From positions 186,001 through 250,000 of the forward strand of contig BCIG01000024.1 of NCBI GenBank assembly GCA_001599915.1: DNA of 64,000 bases, in the 5' to 3' direction. Made by a program: the position numbers and the translations under genes. The stretch comes from Symbiotaphrina buchneri (Eukaryota; Ascomycota; Symbiotaphrinales; Symbiotaphrinaceae). The notes below the pieces were generated by a model that worked only from the letters and a program-made list of their open reading frames with translations, was not told the DNA's origin and ran no database searches. How positions within the stretch are numbered: position 1 is the first letter of the stretch; every line of letters begins with the position of its first letter. Of the stretch, positions 51,913-63,048 are shown piece by piece.

Positions 51913-54900
51913 TCACCGGTAACTAGACCGATCTTCTCGGCCGACCTGTTGTCTCGGTCCTGACTGACTCGATTCTACCCTGGCTAGCATGGCTGCAGAG
52001 GTGAAGTCGTTAGTCCCGTCAAAGCTGGGTCGCATCCGGTCCATAGACGCTCTTGCTCTGTCATAAGACGGCCGTGACCGCTGCGGCATATGCGGGTCAA
52101 TTGAATAACGGTGCCCTGTATAGTCTGTTCCGTCGCTTCCATTGTGACTTCGTGGATTGTGTGTGGTCATTGTCGGCGCCACGGATGGTGGGTAGATGGG
52201 ACGTTCATCGTCCGGGAGGTTCGGCTCAACCCCGGCTGTGATCGGTTTAGAGATATCGGACGATGTTGTAGATGACTCATTCGCAGGCGGCACGTATGCT
52301 TCAAAATTATCAAGATAACGGAATTTCCCTTGCCGTACTTCTTCGCGGACAATGTCGACGTCGTACGGTAGGAACACTTTCTGGAACGCCTTTGCAAAGA
52401 AGCGAGGAAGGAGAGCTATGATCACGGCAAGTAATGTGACAGCCCAAAACGACAGGGCGCCGTAGACTTCGCTCGCAGCACGATAGAATTGCCAAGAGGC
52501 CGTAAAAGACGTGTAGACGCCCGTCCAGAACCAGATGAGGAGGGTACTTATGACGACGATGAGCATAATGAGCCAGTCCCAACGATATGTGTTTAGCAGG
52601 ACATAGATGTTGACGACCACGACCGAAGTAGAGACCACAAAGACACCCATCCGCTCTCGATCGTCGACGCCGCGGCCGTTCGCGGTCACGAAAGTGGCAG
52701 GTCGGAAGAGTAAATAGGTCATGAAGAAACATATGACCGACTGATAAACGCCATCGATCATGTAAAGCCTTGAGAATGCATTAGTCTCAGCCGGGAGATC
52801 TTCATCAATGGCACATACCAGAACTTGAGCTGTGTCCACTCCTTCCGCTCGATACCACGACGATAAAGTTGTGGAACAGCCAAAGAGACAAGATCACTAA
52901 CGTCTTGATCAAGAATACCCAGAAGGATGACAGGAACGGAAGTGAAAGCCATATTATACAGCATGATATATGTGTAATCAACCAAGTAGGATCCGTCGAA
53001 GTTGTTGCAAATCTGATACCAGAAGAGAGCGAACGTCCAAACAATGTTCTACGCATTTTCAGCAGGTTGTATCCTGAATGACCATGGCTTACATACCTTG
53101 TAGAAAAAGTTTGCAATCGTCTCAGCCAGCCTTCGATAAGACCACCGGCCATGGACTAAGACGAGCCGCTGCAGGAAACGGAACTGCCCGATTGCGTAAT
53201 CGGAAGACATGACAGCTTGGCGTCCTTCTTCACCCGCGATACCTACTCCAACGTCTGCTTCTTGTATCATGGCGACATCGTTCGCGCCATCTCCTACCGA
53301 AAGGGTCATCACATCAAGTCCACGCTTGACCATCTGGACAACGGCAGCTTTCTGACTGGGACTGACCCGGCAACAAAGCACCGATTTGCATTGTTTGCAC
53401 AGGAGCAGGAAACGCTGTCTCAGCTTCTCATCCAGGACAAGCCTCAGTGAGTCACCGTCAATGACGATGGCATGTGTCGGAGCTGGAGGTTCGTGATTTT
53501 TGCGGGCAGCCTTCAGTTCCTGATCAGAGCCGGTAATGCCGAAAGTCTGCAGATGTTTTCCTAGCTCCGCTTCTGCCGATTCAAGCGTTTCGTCTTCCAC
53601 CTGGAAAACGATGACATTCATGTCATTGTCAAGAAGATTGCATGAAAATCCAATGTTAATGGCTGTTTCGACCTTATCCCCCGTCAACACCCAAAGCTTA
53701 ACGCCGGCCTTACCAAGCAGTGCGATAGTATCAGGCACACCGTCTTGGAGCCTATCCTCAATAGCAGTCCCACCCAAGAGGGTCATGTCTCTTTCTATCA
53801 AGTCAGAGACGTTCTCGAGTTTCTCATCACGATCGGTCACAGCGGCCGCGGCAATTTCATGTTCTTTGTTCCACGCTTGATACTCTTCCTCTCCAAGTTC
53901 CTTCTGGGCAACACACAAGGTCCTAAGCCCCTCTCGGGCGAACATTTCCAGGTGTTCTGCAGTCTTCTTCCTCAACTCGGGCTGTTCCCCGCGCTTAAGG
54001 CGAGAATAGATGATGCTATCAGCCCCTTTGCAGAACAGAATGATCTTCCCATTCGGCATTCGAATGATGGCGCTCATCCTCTTCCTGGTCGAGTTGAACT
54101 CAAGGGTGTTGAGCACTTGATACCTTCTCTCCTCTCCCATCACATTCAGAATAATTGCGTCTCCAGAACGACCAAGCACAGTGAAGCCACAGTCTCGTGC
54201 TGTGGCAACGAGTGCAGCTTCGTCTGGTGACTGCGCTTTGAACTCGATCGTTGGGGGATTCCCCGGTGTGCGCTCGGTGATCACGGTGTGACAGAGCGCA
54301 AGTGCAAGCATGAAATGTGCGTTGGCTTTCGCTTGCTCTTCCCCTGAGCGGCCCCCAAGATCTGCGACGAAATCAGAGGAAACAAAGGTTAGTTCGTCAT
54401 CATGAAGATACGGGTTATTATGCATTTGCCGCAGAGCCTGGAGCATCTTGACTCGATCTTGAGCGATGATCTCACGCGCCCGTGCACCTTCCTCTTCAAT
54501 GTCGATCCCCTGGCGCCGTTGCATTCCGGCCTGCGCCTCCGTATATGCCTCTCCGTACGGTATCCCGTTAATCGAGCATTTTTTGAATTCCATGACATTC
54601 TGAGTCAACGTCCCCGTTTTGTCTGAGAAGATGTATTCGATCTGGCCCAGGTCATCCGAGATATTCCAGGACTTTGGAGTGCAGGGATAGTCGATTTTCT
54701 CGTAGTACATGAACGTGTCACTATAAATGAAGAAAGCCTGGAGTGTCTTGATGATCTCCAAAGTAATGTAGAGAGAGATCGGCACCAAGTTCTGAAAGAG
54801 GATGACCGCTGTCCAAAACGAGATGAGACCATCCACAGGAGGTGATCCGCCGATGGAGCCGAACTCGAAGTAATCGAGCGAGTTGTCCCCTTGGGCCCAT

Positions 54901-56566
54901 GTCACGCCCTGAACGATACCGGATACTAAACACAGAAAGAAAAGAGTGACGAAATTGTAGATGACATTCCAGTTTAATTCCCTGGCGATCCGTGAGCGTT
55001 TAGTAGGGGTAATTCCAGAATTCATCATAATCTTCGTTTCACGTCCGGTAAAGATAACCACACCAAGCACCCACTCAGTGTTTTTCAGACTGCACCCTCG
55101 AAGCAGGACGTTGTTGATCGAGATTGGCTCGGCCATGTCAATACCTGGTGCTTCCGCTTTCTTGGGGTCACGTTGCTTCCATCGGACAACCCCACTATAC
55201 TGGTACAAGTTCGTGTGAGGAGGTTCGCTCTCCACCACGAATTCAGCCTTTTCGCAGTCGCGCGCGTGCTTGATCTTGCGTCCGCTATGCAAAGCTTGGC
55301 GTACTTTAAGATTCGTCTCCCCGTCCAGGTTTTTCGTCTCAACATAGCATGCGCCATCCGGATCTGACGTTGAGAGAATGACTATGTCGGCGGGAATCTG
55401 GTCCTCGTTGTAGATGCGGACAAAGTCACCTACTTGTACGCTTTTCCATTGATCCTGCTTAAAGCGAGCCTTACCGGACACCTGTTTGAAAGGATCTATG
55501 AGACTGCCATACACACGCATCGGGGGCTGCACCGGCTCCTGTTGCGGAGGTGCAGCTGAGGTTGGTTGGTCTTGTCCAAAAGTAGCTCTCTCGAACCCAT
55601 AGTCATTCGGATGTCGATCGGCCAGAGGAGACGGCACTGGTGTCATCTGAATTCCTCCTTCATGCTCGACATTATCTGCAGAATCTACAGAAGGACGAGA
55701 AGAGAACGTGGATGTCCTCCTCATTGCGCCGCCGTCAAACGAGGGCCTCGATTCATCCAACGCGCGTTCAGCGTAGTTCTTGCCCTTAGTGCCGCGACTA
55801 TGTTTCCTGTCAAACCACGAGTGATACACCCACTTGATGGCCCTGGTGTTGGCTTTCTTAAATTTTCGCCACGTGGAGACCGTGTCCTCCGCCGTGTTCA
55901 CGTTATTCCAGTCCACAAGTCGGTGGACTGGGGAGTTGTTTAGCTCATTGTCAAGAATGGTCCTGCGCCAATCCTCAACACCATCTTTGATGGCAGTAAT
56001 GACGACGATGACAATCAAAGGGACTGCACTAAGCCCTGGATCTGAACCACCGAAAATGGGGAAAATCTAGCGAGCGAAGCGGTCAGACACAGCACGAAAG
56101 AGATCATCCAGTCGACAGCGTCACTTACCACGAGGATGATCTGAATCAGGAAATAAACATTGGCTATATTGTGGAATTGGAACCACGAATTCTTGGGCAC
56201 GAAGCTAAGAGGCGTGTACTTGGACGTCCGAATCTTGTTCCGCGTATACTGCACCAGGGGGTGGCCCTCTTCATCCCTCGCATCTGCTGGCAATGGTATA
56301 TTGAAGAAGATCCTTCGAGCTGGTGCGTCCTGTTCTTGGTCCTCTTGCTCTCCATCTGTCGGCACCCCCAAGTGCGACCCATCAGTTGATGATTCTCCGG
56401 CTGACACCCTCTTCTCTCTGGTAGAGCTGCCACGCTTGTTGAAGCGGTTAATAATTGAACGCCGTTTGGTACGGCCGCTCTGGCCAGTGACCCTCTGTGT
56501 CGCCCATCGTAAGCGTTTAATCGGCGTCTGGGCCTGATCATCCTCCTGATACGGCTTCAACGCCAT
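51913..56566 (-). CDS. DNF1: P4-ATPase phospholipid flippase, Dnf1/Dnf2 type
   Basis: Four exons: 56566-56129, 56066-53097, 53048-52819, 52768-51913; 1497 residues. The long polar N-terminus leads to QYTRNKIRTSKYTPLSFVPK, typical of P4-ATPases. The actuator holds the PADIVILSTSDPDGACYVET region and DGETNLKVRQAL; the phosphorylation site is Asp in SDKTGTLTQN near 625; KGADS and GDGANDVAMIQEADVGVGIAG follow. Ten membrane helices are expected and fit the hydrophobic segments. The tail is a Ser/Arg-rich extension with repeated RPS(Y/F)D motifs. Dnf proteins move phosphatidylcholine and phosphatidylethanolamine inward at the plasma membrane with a Lem3/Cdc50 partner and support tip growth. Length (about 1500) and the N-terminal extension favour Dnf1/2 over Drs2 or Neo1. 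Confidence 0.95.
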
Positions 56567-58683
56567 GCTGTAGGCCTCGTCCCTTCACGGAGTGACGGCG
56601 CTCATTCGGAAGACGCGATTGCACAGCAGAAGGACGATCAACCGGGATGCGTCCCTGCGCAGTTAACGCCGTTGAGCCTGTCGATGCTGGTGCGTGGCCG
56701 ACGTGAAGTGCAGGATCGTTGGCGGTCGGTCAGCAGTCCAAGGAGCGGGTGGCAGCGGAGACGAAAAGGGTGTCGGTTAGGCCGGGTGTAGAGGTAGCGA
56801 CATGGGCTTTCGGGGGGGGTGGAACACTAATCTAGCTATCTCCGACAGATGGTGATGTCGTAGATAGGTTTGGGAGGGCAATTGCGGATTCCCCGACCAA
56901 AGCCAGTCCCACAGGATTCATGCGATCAAATGTATAAAGCAGTTTTCCATGAAATCCAGGTTGGTCAGCGAAGGACGGGCAGCGATAGTCGCGGTTTCTT
57001 GGGGGGGTTGGTTGGTTCGGCGGTCGAAGCTTTGCAGCGCTGGGGTTGGCACGGAGGACGGACCCAAGCACTTTGTCGACATCCGCTCAAAAAAAGGGAA
57101 AAAGGGATCTTCGCGCTACCGTACCTTAAGGTACTTTAGCTCCTCACGGGCGCGCGCAGGGCACCCTCGTCACGCTCGTTGTCTTCCCGAATCCCGAATC
57201 CTGACGGCGGTTTCACTGCTCCTGTAGCAACAGCAGCAATGGGGAGTCGGGACGGTTATAGAGAGCCAGGAAATGCATCCAAAGAGTTCATCAGGTTCAA
57301 CACTCCGTTGCTACGCGTACAAATAGTTACAGTCAGGTAGTATATACTCGTAGAGTGCGGTGAATTTCAGCTTAATTAGAAACTGAGTCAGCCCGGAAGC
57401 CAGGGGAACATTTTCCAGCTCCCATCCCTACTCCGTACTAAATATAAGGGTACTCGGACTCGGATGAGGACGACTACCTTCCCTTAGGTACTTCAACCCT
57501 ACTCGGTAACATCCTTAATAATCCTTCCCTGGAAATACGGAGGACAAGGCACAGCACAGGGCACAGCACAGCTAAGTGCTCGGCAGTGAGGGAATCAAGG
57601 CGGATGGGGCTCAGCACCGAGGAAATCCGAAGGCATGCGTGCTCCAGTTGCCCTCAGTAATATCGGACTGCTCCCTAGGTACACAACTGTCGCTGCCCAC
57701 TCGCCTGTATCAACCCTCGAAAAAATCAAGGGGGACGAACAACCTAACAATACAATAAATAGTACCTTAGCTTTCACGTTCTACGAAGCGTATATACCTG
57801 ACTTCGTACACCGACAAGTAGGTGCCTCGAGAAAACGTCAAAGGCCGCAGTACGGTACCTTAGCTTACCGGCAGCCAAGGTTAGCAGCGAGGGCAGAGAG
57901 CACCAGTAACGATCTCCGCCAAGTAGTACCTAAGGTAGGTACCCGATTAGGCCGACATTCCGGCGCGTTCGCTTCTCCACGCGCTCGCACGCGCTGACAA
58001 TCTTATCGGTCTCTGGAGAGGCGCAAGGGCACCTGGGTAGATACATGAGAGATTGAGACCAAGATCCTAGAGAATACCTTAAACAAATAAAAAAAGAACG
58101 TATAAAGTTAGAAAAACAGAATAGGGATTATATTAATGAAATTGAAATTTGTCGTAGAAACCAAGAAGAAATTTTAGAGGTTATTGTCAAACATAGTAAA
58201 TCATCTGATAATAAGTTCTTGACTGCCACGTTTAGCCTCTACAGAACCTACTTATTAACTAAATATATATAATTAACTTTGGTTTCCACGGTATTGTCTT
58301 AGTTAACTAATATTTCTAGCTTTATCGAAACAACTAAGAGTTCCACCGTTAGCAATAAGTGAATTATTACCGAAATAATAATAACTAATAATTATTTCAT
58401 GGTGGCATTACAACACGACGCCTTTCGTATATTTATTTTTTTTTTTCTATTAATTTAATAAGTGTTATCTTTTAGTAAAGATTTATTTCCTAATAATGGA
58501 TAACGACTCCAATGCTTTATAAATTTAATACATATATAAATAAAATAGCATTATTTTTAATCTATTAACAAGAGCACTCAGATTTGAACTGTTGGGTAGA
58601 GAAAGCATAACGAGCATGAAGCTCATAGGCATATTCCATCATTCCTACTGCGCCCGGAGCCCCTCTTGATGTCATATTCCTAG
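56567..58683. other. 2.1-kb divergent intergenic region, with an AT-rich relic island on its right
   Basis: Left part is the DNF1 promoter and leader: a G-run at 56811-56819, GGTACCTTAAGGTAC motifs at 57119-57136 and at 57480-57970, and a doubled GGCACAGCACAG-type unit at 57548-57570. The right part, 58080-58565, is the AT-rich island listed separately. Confidence 0.65.
58080..58565. other. AT-rich relic island, about 0.5 kb
   Basis: Base composition drops abruptly from balanced to roughly three-quarters A+T at about 58080 and returns at about 58565. Runs such as TTTATTTTTTTTTTT and TAATAATAATAACTAATAATTATT fill it. Such islands in ascomycetes are usually old repeat copies changed by repeat-induced point mutation, but no family can be named, and I found no flanking repeats. 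A stop-free stretch (58057-58272) lies over its left edge. Confidence 0.6.
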
Positions 58684-61005
58684 ATGTCGAATCCTCGCAA
58701 GCTGACGGACTTTTGGAAACCTCTCTCTCAATCACACCGGCCACATATTCCTCCACCTGATGCGAGGCAGGATACGATTGTCGTCACCGATGGACGCCAT
58801 GCGTCTTCTGCGGTCCACGAACCTGTAATAGGTGATGCACAGGCCGCCCCAGTTGAGCCTATAGGGCTTTCAAGGCCCCAACAGGAACGAGCTGCCTTCC
58901 TTGACACCCACTATACGGCTTCAGAGGAGCAATCCACAGCTGGGCCACCGCTACCCCTCCCAGCAAGTGCCCCGGCGCAGCGCGTCATACGCAACGGAAA
59001 AGTGATCATCCGCAGCTCAGACACCGAAGAGTCTGACTCTGATCCGGAGGGCCTTGAAGAACTGGATGATTTGTTTGCTAGGCATAAAAAGGCCCCTGGT
59101 GACCTGGAAGCGCATGTCGGCGTTATTCAAGACGCTGCAACAGATCGTACAAAACCCTCTGGCGGGCGGTCCTTGAGGTCTGGAACGAACAAGGCGAACA
59201 GTCCAACAAGAGCAGTAATACGAGATGTTCCAAAATACAAGTTCTCCCTCCAGAATCTTGTCGCCCGAACGGAGAGAGAGGCCGCTGTTGAAGCGCAGAT
59301 CGCCAAAGCCCGAGCGACGATAGATGGACGCCACGAGGTATTGCAGAATGTAGGAGATCATAAATCCGCAAACGCTGCTCTTACTGGGGCGGGTGACGTT
59401 GATAAACAGTTACTCAGCTCTGTCTTACAAGAAGAGGATAGAGACACAGGCTTGCAGAAAGTCATGGATGCAATGCGGCGTACGGAAGCATTGAACAGAA
59501 AGAAAACCTGGTCCTTCTTTGAGGGGCCTGCATACGTTGCAAGAGAGGGCAGCCCTCAGTCTCTGAGATCATTTGGAGTACTGGGAGAAGGGCAAACGCT
59601 TGCTGCAGGTAGGAAGGTCTATTAGTTCCAAGCAGACGTGGCACTAATGTTGCCCAAGATCGACGATCAATGGAGAATACCTTTCTTTCCGGCTTTCCAA
59701 TTGAGTTGCTCTCATTCTCTGAACTGCCTGATGAGATGCTGTTGTGGATGCTTGATGAGTGTAAGTTTGATCCTGCAGCACATGGAGCAAGATCACCCGC
59801 TGACCAGATCCCAGTATGTTTCGAGCCTAGAGATGACTTACGGCGCGCTTATTCGCTCGCCTTGAATGTATGTCATACTTTAGCATTTGGAAGATCCTTA
59901 CTTACAGATCAAGCACTGTCATGCTGGTCGACTTGATGCAATCTTGCAACCAGCGTCGCTCGATGATATATTCCGCAAGCTAGGGGCTAAGGCGGAAGCT
60001 CTAGATCTTACCATCCTGGCAGTTCCCATCGATCAATCCAGCAACGGTAAGGTTTTGTCTTGGTTACGCAGCAAGATGCGAGATATCTGACAACAGTAAA
60101 GGTCCACCGCCACAGATAAACAATATCCGGACAGTCTTAGAATTTCTGGGTTCGGTCTCGAAACTGTGCGCTTCACCGTTGTAATAGACTTTCCGATTCT
60201 AACGGAACCACAGGCTTTGCTCTCCATCTAAAGAACGCATACTTGCCCTGCTTTGTCGTGTGGCGCTTGACGAAGCTTTGACAACGTTTGAAGGCGCAAG
60301 ACGAGCCTTGGAAACTGCGTTCTCGTCTATACTAGGTAGCTTCACTGCCACTGAACTTGATGGATGTGTAAGTAAGTCCACCTCTGGTTCGAGTGTAAGC
60401 TCATTTGGAGTTAGCTTTCACGAGTCATCCGTACTATCAAATCGTTCGTATCGGACAGTCAGCTGCAGGTCCAGGTCCTGGATTGCATACCTATCTCCTC
60501 TAGACGCCTCCATCGTTTCAGACGAGATCTCGCCCTGTCCATGTTACTTGAAACGATATCTCCAGATCCGAACTTCGAGACCACAGCATCACTGAAAGAT
60601 TTCATTCGATACTTGGACGATAGATTATTCTCTGTTGACAGGTCTACCGACTATGGAAAGCTTGCTGCGGTCTCCACGCTGTTGGATATTGCCCTCGATG
60701 ACGGTCGACTGTCGACAGAGTTTTCTCGAAAGACGGAAGAGGATCAATTCAATTCGGATGTGGATTTCTTAGGGAAAAGGATCCAAGCGCTATTTTCTAC
60801 TATCGTAGACACTGGGGCATCCCATATGACCAGGACCGAAGCCAAAGAAGTCTTGGAACGTCTGCACTACAGGCTTGTCTACAGTGTACGCACCAAGCAA
60901 AAGCCAAAAGAGACCATATTTGGTGCAGCAGTGGGTAATACAATCGAGCGATATCTACAGATTGGAGGGCCAGAATCGGACAAGAAAGACGTGCAAACGA
61001 GCTAA
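58684..61005 (+). CDS. Unidentified, probably nuclear protein with N-terminal PIP-like motif
   Basis: Modelled with six exons: 58684-59608, 59659-59867, 59908-60046, 60102-60165, 60214-60367, 60469-61005; 675 residues. Junctions 3-5 were chosen by phase and are less sure; intron 2 is only 40 nt. I do not recognise the family. The N-terminus RKLTDFWKP resembles a PCNA-interacting (PIP) or similar short docking motif as in DNA repair proteins. An acidic Ser stretch (SSDTEESDSDPEGLEELDD) and a Lys/Arg-rich helix (KYKFSLQNLVARTEREAA) follow. The second half is all-helical and ordered (IELLSFSELPDEMLLWMLDE, ILALLCRVALDEALTTFEGA, LKDFIRYLDDRLFSVD). This pattern is seen in genome-maintenance scaffolds, so a repair or cohesion role is a guess. 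It converges with VMA4, 266 bp apart. Confidence 0.75.
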
Positions 61006-61271
61006 AGTCTTGGGATCGAAATGAAGAATTGCCAAGGCAGCGCCCAGGAGCGCCCACAAGGTCCCGACCGGCGATCCAGACCTGCGCCCGATGATACAGT
61101 GTAGGGTAGACCTGACTATGCTTCGCCCGCTTATCTATCTGTCAACGGATCATCCTGCAGAGAATGGCCGCGTCCGCCATTACAGAAAAGTACGACATCA
61201 CACCGGCTCTGCTGGAAGGCGCGACCGTGCCTCCATGGTTTTCGTGTACTTCTTAATGTACGTTCACACGA

Positions 61272-62078
61272 TTAATCAAAAAATTTGCGGTGCGCGTTGG
61301 GTCCGAACAAAGTCGTGCGGACAGCGGGAAGTGCATCGCTTTGCAGGATCTTCAATCGCTCCTCGAAGGTGTTGTTGATGTCTATCTTCCCATCTCCGCT
61401 GACAATCGTCACACCGCCGACCCTGACAAGTTAGCGACAATTCGTTAACCACCTGGGAAGACAACGTACGAGCCATCTGGTAATGGATTGTCTTCGTCCA
61501 GCAGCAAGGTGACCTCCTTATCCGTCTTCTCCTTGTAATCTTTCTTGGCATCGTCCATGGACTTTTTGACCAGGTCATAATCAGCCTTCCGGGCTCTGAT
61601 CTGGACCTTGGGTTCGTTCATTGCGTAGAGCCCCTCCAGTATCAGATTCTTGCATGTAGTCTGGTATTTGCCCTTATCCTCTGTGAATTCCTTCAGCTTC
61701 TCCCTTGCTTGCTCGAAGAGCTCATCCAGGAGCTCCTGCCTCGCCGCCAATATCTTTAAGCGCGTCTTGTTGGCTACTGTGGAACGGGTGATCTGCTGGG
61801 ACATGGCCGCTTGCTTGAATTTCTTCTCATATTGCGAATCAATTGCAGACGTTTCCTGTCGGACGAGCTTCGACTTTTCAATGGCGAATTCTTCGTCGGC
61901 TTTGATCTGAATCTCTCTTGCTTTCTCCAGTGCCTCCTGCTTAATGAAAGCAGTCATCTTCTTCAACTCCCCCGCCACCTTCCCAGACGTCAGCCAAACA
62001 TCCGTTCGCTGGCTCCCCAAGGCGCATGCCAAGGACCTGACGTACCTGATCATCCGACAAAGCGTGTCCTTGCGACAT
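61272..62078 (-). CDS. VMA4: Vacuolar H+-ATPase V1 subunit E
   Basis: Three exons: 62078-62046, 61978-61470, 61422-61272; 230 residues, the usual length. MSQGHALSDDQ is joined to VAGELKKMTAFIKQEALEKA; a long helix (ADEEFAIEKSKLVRQE) and the C-terminal domain with GGVTIVSGDGKIDINNTFEE complete the protein, ending NAHRKFFD. Subunit E pairs with G to form the peripheral stalks of the vacuolar proton pump. The first intron is 67 nt with donor GTACGT. The region before the start has dense GGTACC/TACCTTACC motifs shared with the divergent NIPA gene. Confidence 0.96.
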
Positions 62079-63048
62079 AGTGAAGTGTTGCAATGGCAAT
62101 GGCTACGCCCCGCGGTCTTTGAAGTACGAAATAGGTAGGACGAGCTTGAGAAGATCTGTGCGGTTGGCTGTCTATGTCTGTGTGGTGTTTGTTCTGTGCG
62201 AATTGTGTCAACTACTGGGTGAGCTTGGGATGAGGTTCGATAGCAAGCAGTATCAGGGGGCACTGACCACCTAGGCGGGCACACCCCTACCTTTACATTA
62301 CCGTACATCATGTACGAAATATTGGTAACATTGTAAACCTACATCGACCTTGATAAGATATAGGTACCCTGTAGCGTGATTTACCTTACTCGTCGAAGAA
62401 GTCTCCTTTGATCATCATTTGGAGGGTACCAAGTACCTCACCTTACATCTCAATGCCTTGCATCATTACTAGGGCTCTACCTTACCTTACCGTGCAGTAT
62501 GAAGTATCGTAAATTCAGTTTGAATACAAGCACAACCGATACGTCACTGTCTTGCGCTGTGTTCCTGGAATAGGGTAGGTACTCTGAGGTACCTATCGGG
62601 TATAAAGCAAGGTTACCTTGCAACACTCAGGGTTAGAACCGTAAGGAGTGTATCGATACGGTCAACACTCTGAAGTTCAATTTCACGCGAAACATGAATC
62701 GTGCACGAAGGACACGGTGAGAGGGACCGCGAGTGTGTGGCCATACGAACAAACACATCACCACACAAGGGTTTGGTATCCAGACGGTGGCTGGCATCCC
62801 GAAGATACAATATCTTTTCATTATACCCTGCTATGACCACCGCCCGATAACATAATACAACTCAACTCGGCACTCAAGGCCCGCGCTGCTCCTGTCATCA
62901 CCGGGCTTGCATGTTGTCGTTGCTTGTGTCGAGGGCAAACACATCACCATGCAACCAGCGAAGCGGTGACCGAAACGGCACCCTGTCACAATTGGAAACC
63001 GCAGCGGCTGGACTCTGTGGCTCTGGAGGTTGGGCAGCTGAGCAAGAA
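62079..63048. other. 1-kb divergent promoter region of VMA4 and the NIPA-like gene
   Basis: Holds GGTACC and TACCTTACC motifs at 62285-62620. No gene seen. Confidence 0.7.

Noticed and set aside
58565-58756. Minus-strand frame ending near the AT-rich island, and a GTTCAAATC sequence recalling a tRNA T-loop
   Set aside because: The frame overlaps the start of the plus-strand gene and has no known domain; no acceptor stem or anticodon arm can be folded around the T-loop-like sequence.
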